The notes: generated from the sequence alone by a model not told the origin. Positions 1 through 7,107 are shown, counted from the first letter of the stretch. The stretch: 8,247 bases of DNA from Elusimicrobiota bacterium (GCA_016194625.1 JACQBB010000349.1:1-8247); one strand, 5' to 3'. Translations and numbers: made by a program.

Positions 1-3000
1 CCCGCGGCCGTCCGTCCCGAGGCCCCGCACGTCCCCGTCGCGGTCGTCGGCATGGACGCCCGCTTCGGCGCGCTGACCGGCCTGCGCGCGTATCAGGAAG
101 CGGCGCTGAACGGCGCCGCCGCCCCTTCGGCCCCCGCGCTCGAGCGCTGGTGGGGCGCGCCCGCCGACCCCGCGCTGTCCGGCCGCTTCCTGCGCGAGGC
201 CGGCTGCGAGGCCGCCGACTTCCGCATCCCGCCGAAGGAGATGGAGGAGATGCTGCCGCAGCAGCTCCTCGCCCTGCAGAGCGCCGCCGCCGCGATCGCC
301 GACGCGAAGCTCCCCGAGGAGGGCCGCGACCGCGTCGGGACCTTCCTGGGCGTCGCCTTCGACATGGGCGTCACGCACTACGACTTCCGCTGGACGCTGG
401 ACGCGAAGGCCGACGAGTGGGCGCGCGCGAAGGGCTGGAGCCTGGGCCCCGCGGAGCGCGACGCCTGGCTGAAGAGCCTGCGCGACGCCGCCGGCCCCGC
501 GCTGACGGCCAACCGCGTGATGGGCGGCCTGGCCTCGGTCGCCGCCAGCCGCGTCGCGCGCGAGTTCCGCCTGGGCGGGCCCAGCTTCACGGTCGCGGCC
601 GAGGAGAACTCCGGCCTGAAGGCGGTCGAGGCCGCCCTGCGCGCGCTCCAGCGCGGCGAGGTGGACGCCGCCGTCGTGGGCGCGGCCGACGCGGCGGGCG
701 ACATCCGCGCGCTCTCCGGCGCGCACGCGGTGAAGCCGTACTCGGCCGCCGGCCGCGCGCGTCCGTTCGACGCGGCCGCCGACGGGACGACGCCCGGCGA
801 GGGCGCCGCCTGCGTGGTGCTCAAGCGCCTGGACGACGCGGTGCGCGACGGCGACCGCGTGTACGCGGTCATCCGCGGCGCCGGCTCGGCGTCGGGCGGG
901 GGCTGCGACGCGGCGGCGCCGACGGCGGCCGCCTGCGCGGAGGCCCTGCGCCGCGCGTATCAGGACGCGCGCGTGGACCCGACGCGCGTCGCCTTCGTCG
1001 AGTGCCACGGCTCCGGCGACCCGAGGGAGGACGCGGCCGAGGCGGCCGCGCTCGTCGAGGTGTTCGGCCAGGCCGAGTCCGACCTGCCGCTGGCGCTGTC
1101 CACCGTGAAGACCGTCATCGGCCATCCCGGCGCGGCCGCGGGCCTGGCGGGCTTCGTGAAGGCGGCGCTGGCCGTCTATCAGGAGATCCTGCCGCCCGGC
1201 CCCGCCATCGAGACGCCCGTCGCGCCGCTGGCGAAGGCGCGCGCGCGCTTCCACAGCCCGCGCCGGCCTTCTTACTGGCTGCGCAACCGCGCGAAGGGCC
1301 CGCGCCGCGCGGGCGTGACCTCGCTGGGCGTGGACGGCGGCGCGGTCCACGTCGTGCTCGAGCAGTGCGAGCGCGAGCCCGGCGACGCGCGCGTGGACGA
1401 CGAGCGCCGCCAGCCGCTCGGCGCGCGGGCCGAGGCTTTGTTCGCGGTCGAGTCGGACGACTCGACCGCGCTGTTGGCCGGCTTGAACGAGCTGCGCTCG
1501 TGGGTGTCGTCCCAGGACCCGTCCGACGCCGTCGAAGCCCTCGCCCGGCGCTGGTGGCTCAAGCGCGGCTCGGCGCCCGACCGGGCGCTCGCCTGCGCGT
1601 TCGTCGCGCGCGACTGGAAGGAGCTGCTCGCCCTCATCCGGCAGGCCGAGGACTCGCTGCGCGAGAATCCCGAACGCCCGGTCGCGTCCGAGCGCATCCA
1701 GCTCACCTACCGCGCGCCGCTGGGCGGGGACCTGGCCTTCGTGTTCCCGGGCTCGGGCAACCAGTACCTCGGCATGACGACGGACCTGGGCGTGCAGTGG
1801 CCCGAGATCCTGCGCCGCCAGGACATGGAGAACGGCCACCTGCGCGGCCAGATGGTGCCCGAGCGGATCGTGCCCTGGCGCCTGACCTGGGAGGCCGGCT
1901 GGGAGGCCGCGGCCGAGCGCGCGCTCAACGAGGACTACCACGCCCTGATCTTCGGCTCGGTCGCGCACGGCACCGTCGCCTCGGACCTGCTGCGCCTGCA
2001 CGGCGTGGAGCCCAAGGCCGTCATCGGCTACTCGCTCGGCGAGACCGCGGGCCTGTTCGCCACGCGCGCCTGGACCGCGCGCGACGAGATGCTGCGCCGC
2101 ATGAAGTCGTCGAGCCTGTTCACCTCGGAGCTCGCCGGCCCCTGCGACGCCGCCCGCCAGTTCTGGAGCCTGCCCAAGGACGAGAAGGTGGACTGGGTGC
2201 TCGGCGTGGTGGACCGCCCCGCCGACGCCGTCCACAAGGCGCTGAAGGCCGGCGAGCGCGCGGCGCTGCTCATCGTCAACGCGCCCGTGGAGTGCGTGGT
2301 CGGCGGCTACCGCTCGGCCGTCGAGAAGCTGGTCGAGGGCCTGGGCTGCGTGTTCCTGCCCCTGCAGGGCGTCAGCACCGTGCACTTCCCGGCCGCCAAG
2401 CTGGTCGAGGGCAAGTACCGCGAGCTGCACCTGTTCCCGACGCGCCCGCCGAAGGGCGTGCGCTACTACTCCGGCGCCTTCGGCAAGGCCTACGAGCCCA
2501 CGCGCGAGTCGGCCGCCGAGTCCATCACCACCCAGGCCGTGCGCTGGGTGGACTTCGCCGCGCTGATCAAGAAGGCGCACGAGGACGGCGTGCGGACCTT
2601 CGTCGAGCTCGGCCCGCAAGGCTCCTGCGCGCGCATGATCGGCAAGATCCTGGGCCCGCTCCCGCACTCGGCGCGCTCCATCGACGGCCGCGGCGTGGAC
2701 GACGTGTCCGGCGTGCTCAAGCTGTTCGCCTTCCTGCTCGCCGAGCGCGTGCCCGTGGACTTGAAGACCCTGTACGGCGGCCGCTCCTTCTGCGTCGGCC
2801 ACCAGTCGGCCCCGCCGCCGCCGGCCCAGCCCGTGCGCGTCGCCCTCGGCGGCCTGCCCAAGAAGGCGGCCTGGTCGCCCGCGCCCCCGTCCGCGCCGCC
2901 GCGCCCCGCGGTCGCGCCGAGCGTCCGTATTCAGGAGCCGCGCCTGCCCGGCGCCGGCCTGGAGCCCGCGTCTTTCACGACGACGGGACTATCACCGGTG

Positions 3001-5604
3001 ATACCCCCGATACGGTCCGACATATCGCGGGTGACGCTGGAGTCAGTGAACGCGGACGCCGCTCCGGCCGGGGCCTCCGCCTCCGCCGCTGAACTGACCG
3101 TGAAGGCGCACGAGACGTTCCTGAAGATGTCCGAGCGCTTCAACGCCTTCCAGGTCCGCAACCTCTCCGAGCAGATCCGTCTCGCGACGGGGGGAAGCGG
3201 CGCGGCGCAGCCGACCTTGGTGAGCGGGACCGCTTCCGTGCCGCGCCCAGATCCGACGGCGCCGCAGGCGCCGTCGAAGCCGTTCATGGATAGAGACGCC
3301 TGCCTCGAGTTCGCCGTCGGCAAGATCGGCCGGGTGCTGGGCGAGTCCTTCGCCCACGCCGACGCCTACCCGACGCGCGTGCGCCTGCCCGGCGAGCCGC
3401 TGATGCTGGTGGACCGCATCCTGTCGGTGAAGGGCGTACCGCATTCCCTGAAGTCCGGCAACTGCGTCACCGAGCACGACGTGCAGGCCGGCGCCTGGTA
3501 CCTGGACGGGGGCCGCATCCCGACCTGCATCGCCGTCGAGGCCGGCCAGGCCGACCTGTTCCTGTCGGGCTACCTCGGCATCGACGCCCAGACCAAGGGC
3601 CTGGCGATGTATCGCCTGCTCGACGCCCAGGTCACGTTTCATGACCACCTGCCTAAACCCGGTCAGGTCATCCGCTACGACATCACCATCGACGGCTTCG
3701 GCCAGCACGAGGACATCTGGCTGTTCTTCTTCCGCTTCGACAGCACCGTCGACGGCAAGCCCCTGCTGACGATGAGGAAGGGCTGCGCCGGCTTCTTCAC
3801 CCCGGCCGAACTGTCCAAGGGCCGCGGCATCGTTTTGACCGACGCCGAAAAAACCCCGGCCCCCGGGAAACTCCCGGCCGACTGGAAGCCGTTGGTTCCG
3901 TTCACTGATAAAACCAAGTTGTCCGACAGCGAGCTCTCCAGTCTTCGTTCCGGCGACCTGGCCGCCGCCTTCGGCCGTTCATTCCAAGTGCCGTTCGTCC
4001 CCGAAACTTTGCCCTCCGGAAAGATGAAGCTCGTCGACCGCGTCTTGGAGCTCGACCCGAAGGGCGGCCGATATAAGCTCGGACTCGCCGTAGGCGAGGC
4101 CGACATCCATCCCGACGATTGGCATCTCGTGTGCCACTTCACCGACGACAACGTGATGCCCGGCACGCTGATGTACGAGTGCTGCCTGCACACGCTTCGC
4201 GTGTACTTGATGAGGATGGGCTGGGTGGGCGCCCAGGGCAAGATCGCCCACGAGCCCGTCCCCGGCGTCACCTCCCAGCTGAAGTGCCGCGGCCAGGTGC
4301 TCGCGTCCACCAAGAAGGCCCGCTACGAGCTCCACATCAAGGAGCTCGGCTACCAGCTCGACGGCACCCCGTTCTGCATCGCCGACGCCTTCATGTACTC
4401 GGACGAGAAGAACATCGTCCAGATCACCGACATGTCCGTCCGCCTGACCGGCACCACCCGCCGTGAAGTGGAAGCCCTGTGGTCGAGCGCCCAGTCTGCC
4501 GTTCCCACGGGCCGGCCCCCGTATCGCCGTTCACCCTCTCTGTATGGCCCGGACAAGATCCTGGCCTACTCGAACGGGAAACCCTCCGAAGCCTTCGGCG
4601 ACAGATATCTCCCGTTCGACAAGGACCGCGTCATCGCCCGCCTCCCCGGCCCGCCCTACCAGTTCCTCGACCGCATCGTGGAGACGAAAGGCGAGCCGTG
4701 GGTGCTGAAGGCCGGCGCCGGCGCGACGGCCGAATACGACGTCCCCGTCGACGCGTGGTACTTCCAAGAGAACGGCCAGCCCACCATGCCCTTCGCCGTG
4801 CTCCTGGAAGTCGCCCTCCAGCCGTGCGGCTGGCTGGCCGCCTACTGCGGCTCGGCCCTCACCAGCCCCATCGACCTGTCCTTCCGCAACCTCGGCGGCG
4901 ACGCCGTGCAGTATGTGGATGTCACGCCCGACATCGGCACTTTGGTCACCAAGGTCGTGATGACCAAGGTCTCCTCGTCCGGCGGCATGATCATCCAAGG
5001 CTACGACATGGAGATGCGCGATCCTTCCGGTCGTCTGGTCTACAAGGGCGCCACCGAATTCGGCTTCTTCACCAAAGCCTCCCTGGCCGATCAGGTCGGT
5101 CTGCGCGCCGCCAAGCCGTTCGTCCCGTCGGGTCCCGGACGACCGTTGCCGTTGGTCGGCGGTTCACCCGCCCTTCCGGGTCCCAGATTGTTGTTGCTCG
5201 ATTCCGTCTCTCAGTACGACGCCCAAGGCCCGAAGAACCTCGGCGCCCTCATCGGCCGCCGCGCCGTGAACCCGAAGGAATGGTTCTTCGACGCGCACTT
5301 CTACCAGGATCCGGTGTGCCCCGGCTCGCTCGGCCTGGAGTCCTTCATCGAGCTGATGAAGTGCCACGCCCGCGACCGCTGGCCTGGCCTGCCGGCCTCG
5401 GCGCGCTTCGAGAGCATGGTCCTGGGCCGCAAGCACAAGTGGCTGTACCGCGGCCAGTACACGCCCGTCAACAAGGCCGTCGAGGTCCAGTGCTGGATCA
5501 CCGGCGTGGACGAGGCGACGAAGACCCTCACCGCCGACGGCCTGCTGTCGCGCGACGGCCTGTGGGTCTACGAGATGCGCGACTTCACCCTGCGCGTCGC
5601 GTAA
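1..5604 (+). CDS. pfaC: PUFA-synthase-like megasynthase subunit (KS-like/CLF, AT, FabA-like DH tetradomain), 5' partial
   Basis: Large cytosolic subunit of an iterative Pfa-type polyunsaturated (secondary) lipid synthase. The frame is open to the window edge with no stop. The first ATG (base 52) falls inside the conserved KS opening strand VPVAVVGMDARFG, so it is internal and the true start lies upstream. Residue numbers in this annotation count from that Met. Visible order: KS-like domain (about 1-440), KS-AT linker, acyltransferase (about 560-900), Pro/Ala linker with an amphipathic helix (about 918-1078), and four FabA-like hot-dogs (1079-1850). The first hot-dog carries the PfaC hallmark sequence (YPTRVRLP, GRIPTCIAVEAGQADL). 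KS-like/CLF followed by AT and DHs resembles myxobacterial Pfa3, or a PfaB-PfaC fusion; an intact KS may precede it. No ACP, KR, ER or C-terminal acylglycerolphosphate acyltransferase is seen. The stop is TAA at 5602-5604. The family is secure; the product is unknown. Confidence 0.93.
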   Translation, partial: PAAVRPEAPHVPVAVVGMDARFGALTGLRAYQEAALNGAAAPSAPALERWWGAPADPALSGRFLREAGCEAADFRIPPKEMEEMLPQQLLALQSAAAAIADAKLPEEGRDRVGTFLGVAFDMGVTHYDFRWTLDAKADEWARAKGWSLGPAERDAWLKSLRDAAGPALTANRVMGGLASVAASRVAREFRLGGPSFTVAAEENSGLKAVEAALRALQRGEVDAAVVGAADAAGDIRALSGAHAVKPYSAAGRARPFDAAADGTTPGEGAACVVLKRLDDAVRDGDRVYAVIRGAGSASGGGCDAAAPTAAACAEALRRAYQDARVDPTRVAFVECHGSGDPREDAAEAAALVEVFGQAESDLPLALSTVKTVIGHPGAAAGLAGFVKAALAVYQEILPPGPAIETPVAPLAKARARFHSPRRPSYWLRNRAKGPRRAGVTSLGVDGGAVHVVLEQCEREPGDARVDDERRQPLGARAEALFAVESDDSTALLAGLNELRSWVSSQDPSDAVEALARRWWLKRGSAPDRALACAFVARDWKELLALIRQAEDSLRENPERPVASERIQLTYRAPLGGDLAFVFPGSGNQYLGMTTDLGVQWPEILRRQDMENGHLRGQMVPERIVPWRLTWEAGWEAAAERALNEDYHALIFGSVAHGTVASDLLRLHGVEPKAVIGYSLGETAGLFATRAWTARDEMLRRMKSSSLFTSELAGPCDAARQFWSLPKDEKVDWVLGVVDRPADAVHKALKAGERAALLIVNAPVECVVGGYRSAVEKLVEGLGCVFLPLQGVSTVHFPAAKLVEGKYRELHLFPTRPPKGVRYYSGAFGKAYEPTRESAAESITTQAVRWVDFAALIKKAHEDGVRTFVELGPQGSCARMIGKILGPLPHSARSIDGRGVDDVSGVLKLFAFLLAERVPVDLKTLYGGRSFCVGHQSAPPPPAQPVRVALGGLPKKAAWSPAPPSAPPRPAVAPSVRIQEPRLPGAGLEPASFTTTGLSPVIPPIRSDISRVTLESVNADAAPAGASASAAELTVKAHETFLKMSERFNAFQVRNLSEQIRLATGGSGAAQPTLVSGTASVPRPDPTAPQAPSKPFMDRDACLEFAVGKIGRVLGESFAHADAYPTRVRLPGEPLMLVDRILSVKGVPHSLKSGNCVTEHDVQAGAWYLDGGRIPTCIAVEAGQADLFLSGYLGIDAQTKGLAMYRLLDAQVTFHDHLPKPGQVIRYDITIDGFGQHEDIWLFFFRFDSTVDGKPLLTMRKGCAGFFTPAELSKGRGIVLTDAEKTPAPGKLPADWKPLVPFTDKTKLSDSELSSLRSGDLAAAFGRSFQVPFVPETLPSGKMKLVDRVLELDPKGGRYKLGLAVGEADIHPDDWHLVCHFTDDNVMPGTLMYECCLHTLRVYLMRMGWVGAQGKIAHEPVPGVTSQLKCRGQVLASTKKARYELHIKELGYQLDGTPFCIADAFMYSDEKNIVQITDMSVRLTGTTRREVEALWSSAQSAVPTGRPPYRRSPSLYGPDKILAYSNGKPSEAFGDRYLPFDKDRVIARLPGPPYQFLDRIVETKGEPWVLKAGAGATAEYDVPVDAWYFQENGQPTMPFAVLLEVALQPCGWLAAYCGSALTSPIDLSFRNLGGDAVQYVDVTPDIGTLVTKVVMTKVSSSGGMIIQGYDMEMRDPSGRLVYKGATEFGFFTKASLADQVGLRAAKPFVPSGPGRPLPLVGGSPALPGPRLLLLDSVSQYDAQGPKNLGALIGRRAVNPKEWFFDAHFYQDPVCPGSLGLESFIELMKCHARDRWPGLPASARFESMVLGRKHKWLYRGQYTPVNKAVEVQCWITGVDEATKTLTADGLLSRDGLWVYEMRDFTLRVA
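22..1374 (+). other. Domain: ketosynthase-like / chain-length-factor domain lacking the active-site Cys
   Basis: The fold motifs of a thiolase-like KS are all present: the opening VAVVGM strand, the nucleophile-elbow region GPSFTVAAEENSG, VECHGSGD, STVKTVIGHPGAAAG and a C-terminal RRAGVTSLGVDGG strand. Aligned to the usual VDTACSS, the nucleophile Cys position is Glu185 (codon 604-606). The two catalytic-type His residues (His319, His358) and the Lys353 before the second one are kept. It therefore cannot form the acyl-thioester needed for condensation. It most likely acts as the chain-length-factor partner of an active KS or as a decarboxylase-like KS. The CLF role is inferred from its place directly before an AT, as in the KS-CLF-AT order of PUFA synthases. 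Confidence 0.82.
1729..2775 (+). other. Domain: PfaB-like acyltransferase
   Basis: Opens with FVFPGSGNQY (residues 564-572), the family variant of FPGQGSQ. The nucleophile elbow is GYSLGE with Ser661 (codon 2032-2034). The likely catalytic His is His778 in GVSTVHFP. A C-terminal VELGPQGSCARMI motif matches the FabD-type VELGPGKVL region. In FabD-type malonyl transferases an Arg that holds the extender carboxylate lies 25 residues after the Ser; the residue there is Ser686, in RRMKSSSLF. This argues for a non-dicarboxylic acyl substrate, such as starter loading or release of the finished chain. AT domains at this position in PUFA synthases have been linked to product identity and off-loading, but the role here is inference. 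Confidence 0.85.
2803..3285 (+). other. Interdomain linker: Pro/Ala-rich, with an amphipathic helix
   Basis: About 160 residues between the AT and the first hot-dog carry no catalytic motif. The first part (about 930-975) is Pro/Ala/Ser rich, as in flexible megasynthase linkers. A predicted amphipathic helix follows (about 1014-1046, beginning ELTVKAHETFLKMSERF, bases 3091-3190), then a second Pro-rich stretch. The helix could be a docking or dimerisation element, but this is inferred from composition only. Codon use is clearly relaxed here: three ATA Ile codons occur between 3001 and 3024. Confidence 0.6.
3286..5601 (+). other. Domain block: four FabA-like hot-dog folds (pseudo-DH, DH, pseudo-DH, DH)
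   Basis: Four consecutive FabA-like units are visible: HD1 about 1079-1255, HD2 about 1304-1470, HD3 about 1498-1675, HD4 about 1690-1850. HD2 has VCHFTDDNVMPGTLMYE and HD4 has DAHFYQDPVCPGSLGLE. Each pairs a His with an acidic residue 14 positions on (His1362/Glu1376 and His1749/Glu1763), the same spacing as His70/Asp84 of E. coli FabA, with Glu in place of Asp. HD1 keeps the acidic residue (Glu1163) but has Trp1149 where the His should be. HD3 (QENGQPTMPFAVLLE) also lacks the His. Each active unit therefore probably pairs with the preceding dead one as a double hot-dog. FabA-type DHs in Pfa systems are thought to dehydrate, and sometimes isomerise, beta-hydroxyacyl-ACP, which fixes cis double bonds. 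Confidence 0.88.
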
Positions 5605-6977
5605 ATACACCACAGCGCCCAGCCGATCAGCGCGGCGGTCAGCAGCAGGCACAGCCGCGGCAGGACCCAGCCGGCGCGCGTGTACAGCGTCCCGCCCTTC
5701 GTCAGGAACGCCGTCCCCACGACCACGCCCGAGGTGAGAGGTTCCAGTTCCGCGCGCACCGTGCCGTCGGGCGCGACGATCTGGGACAGGCCGGACGAGG
5801 CCGCGCGCACCACCCACAGTCCCGTCTCCACCGCGCGCGCCGCGCTCATCGCGGAGTGCTGGCGGTGCTGCCAGGCGCCCCACTCGCGCGGGTCGATGTC
5901 GGGCACGGCCAGGATCTCGGCGCCGAGGGACTGGACGCGGCGCGGGCCGTCCTCGAAGTCCAGGTCGTAGCAGATCTGCACGCCGAGCACGCCCAGCGGC
6001 GTGCTCACCGGGCGCGGGTCGCGGTTGGGCTTGAGCCGCGGCTCGACGAACGGGATCGGGTGGTGCTTGTCGTAGCGGCCGAGCAGGGCGCCGTCGGGGC
6101 CGAGCACCCAGGCGAAGTTCTGCTCCCAGCCTTTTTTGAGGTCGTCGGGGAAGATCGCCGCGCCGAGCACCGCCACCGCCTTCGACCCGGACAGCTGGCG
6201 CGCGACCAGCTTGCGCATGCCTTCCTCGCCGCCCGGCTGGACCGTGAAGCCGTACTCCGGCCAGACGACCAGGCCGGCGTCCTTCGCGCCCGGGCTCAGG
6301 CTGAGCTTGGCCATCTTGGGGATGTCGTAGTCCTCGCTCTGCACGGCGGCGGCGACGATCGGACGCCCGGTCGCCGCGCGCGGCCAGGCCGCGCCCCACG
6401 CGGCCAGCGCGACGACGGCCGCGGCCAGGACGCGGGCCGGGAGCGCCCGCCCGCGCAGGGCGAGCGCCAGCGCCGCGTTGAAGGCGACGATCAGCCCCGA
6501 CAGCCCGTACAGGCCGAACAGCGAGACCGAGCGCAGGAGCGGGGGGAAGGATGTCTGCGAATAGCCCAGCGAGAGCCAGGAGCACTGGAGCTTCCAGACC
6601 TCGGCGCGGAAGTACTCGGCGCCGATCCAGGAGACGGCGACCGCCGCGACCCACAGCCCCGGACGCTCCGCGCTCCAGCGCCGGCCCGTCCACCACGCCA
6701 GCGTCATCGGCAGGGCGGTCCACAGCGCGAACACGCACCAGAACGCGCCGCCCATCGGCCCGAACACCTTCACGATCCAATGCAGCGCGGGGACATAGAA
6801 GGCCAGCCCCGCGACCGCGCCGAGGTTCGCCGCCGCCTTCGCGTCCGGCGCTTCCTCCAAGGCGAGGAACAGCGGCACGAAGGCGACCCACGCCAGCGCC
6901 CAGGCGCCGAAGGGCTCGAACGCGAACACGAGCAGGGCTCCGGACGCGGCGGCCAGCAGCCAGGGGCGGAGAGGCAT
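5568..6977 (-). CDS. lnt: Apolipoprotein N-acyltransferase
   Basis: Inner-membrane enzyme that transfers the third acyl chain from a phospholipid to the N-terminal diacylglyceryl-Cys of lipoproteins, the last step of Gram-negative lipoprotein maturation. The 469-residue protein is somewhat shorter than E. coli Lnt (512). It starts with several hydrophobic membrane segments (residues about 1-215), continues into a periplasmic carbon-nitrogen-hydrolase domain, and ends with one more membrane helix (VLPRLCLLLTAALIGWALWC) and a basic tail. The catalytic triad is visible: Glu241 in VVWPEYGF, Lys304 in GRYDKHHPIPF and Cys336 in QICYDLDFE. I chose ATG at 6977; a TTG lies one codon upstream and no convincing ribosome binding site distinguishes them. 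It is convergent with the synthase gene, and its last 37 bases (5568-5604) lie inside that gene. It is transcribed divergently from oleA. Confidence 0.95.
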   Translation of the reverse strand: MPLRPWLLAAASGALLVFAFEPFGAWALAWVAFVPLFLALEEAPDAKAAANLGAVAGLAFYVPALHWIVKVFGPMGGAFWCVFALWTALPMTLAWWTGRRWSAERPGLWVAAVAVSWIGAEYFRAEVWKLQCSWLSLGYSQTSFPPLLRSVSLFGLYGLSGLIVAFNAALALALRGRALPARVLAAAVVALAAWGAAWPRAATGRPIVAAAVQSEDYDIPKMAKLSLSPGAKDAGLVVWPEYGFTVQPGGEEGMRKLVARQLSGSKAVAVLGAAIFPDDLKKGWEQNFAWVLGPDGALLGRYDKHHPIPFVEPRLKPNRDPRPVSTPLGVLGVQICYDLDFEDGPRRVQSLGAEILAVPDIDPREWGAWQHRQHSAMSAARAVETGLWVVRAASSGLSQIVAPDGTVRAELEPLTSGVVVGTAFLTKGGTLYTRAGWVLPRLCLLLTAALIGWALWCIYATRRVKSRIS

Positions 6978-7047
6978 CAACGGAGTTTAACCCCCGCGAG
7001 GGGCGGCGTCGAGGGGGCGATGCCGCCCGCCGAGCGTGCTTCGAGAT

Positions 7048-7056
7048 TGGTATCAT
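7048..7056 (+). promoter_or_regulatory. Possible extended -10 promoter element (TGGTATCAT) upstream of oleA
   Basis: A TG-N-TATCAT element, one mismatch from the TATAAT consensus, sits in the only AT-leaning stretch of the divergent lnt/oleA intergenic region. No good -35 is found 16-18 bases upstream, which is typical of extended -10 promoters. On the minus strand the same bases read TATGAT, so the element could instead or also serve lnt. The assignment assumes sigma-70-like recognition, which is unproven for this organism. Confidence 0.35.
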
Positions 7057-7085
7057 AGGCGTCGCGACGTCGAAGGCGATTCCTC

Positions 7086-7107
7086 CGACTGTTGGCGCCA
7101 ACAGTCG
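7086..7107. promoter_or_regulatory. Perfect 22-bp palindrome in the lnt-oleA divergent region, candidate operator
   Basis: The half-site CGACTGTTGGC is followed directly by its exact reverse complement, giving 22 bases of perfect dyad symmetry with no spacer. It lies 39 bases upstream of the oleA ATG and 30 bases downstream of the extended -10 candidate. The missing loop and lack of a T-run speak against a terminator. Length and symmetry suit a dimeric repressor such as a TetR-type regulator, but the regulator is not in the window and I do not recognise the motif. Confidence 0.6.

Noticed and set aside
52..54. ATG at base 52 as the synthase start
   Set aside because: It lies within the KS opening motif, and conserved residues VPVAVVG precede it in the same open frame.
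2990..3003. 14-bp palindrome TATCACCGGTGATA in the synthase linker
   Set aside because: A 14-bp palindrome is expected roughly by chance in 8 kb (about 0.5 for equal base use), and it sits within coding sequence.
150..3092. Long plus-strand open frame of 980 codons inside the synthase gene
   Set aside because: The translation is Arg/Gly/Pro-rich with no family motif, a high-GC shadow of the true frame, which carries clear KS and AT motifs.
5500..5604. C-terminal acylglycerolphosphate acyltransferase domain, as in some myxobacterial Pfa3 proteins
   Set aside because: The protein stops right after the fourth hot-dog; no HX4D-type acyltransferase motif is present.
4479..7058. Plus-strand open frame of 859 codons crossing the synthase end and lnt
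   Set aside because: Low-complexity Arg/Pro/Gly/Ala translation spanning two genuine genes on opposite strands; a GC shadow.
7092..7094. TTG at 7092 (or GTG at 7113) as the oleA start
   Set aside because: The extra residues are not OleA-like, and ATG 7146 fits the family N-terminus. The TTG also lies inside the 22-bp palindrome.
7086..7107. Palindrome read as a rho-independent terminator
   Set aside because: No loop, no following T-run, and it lies upstream of a gene start rather than after a gene end.
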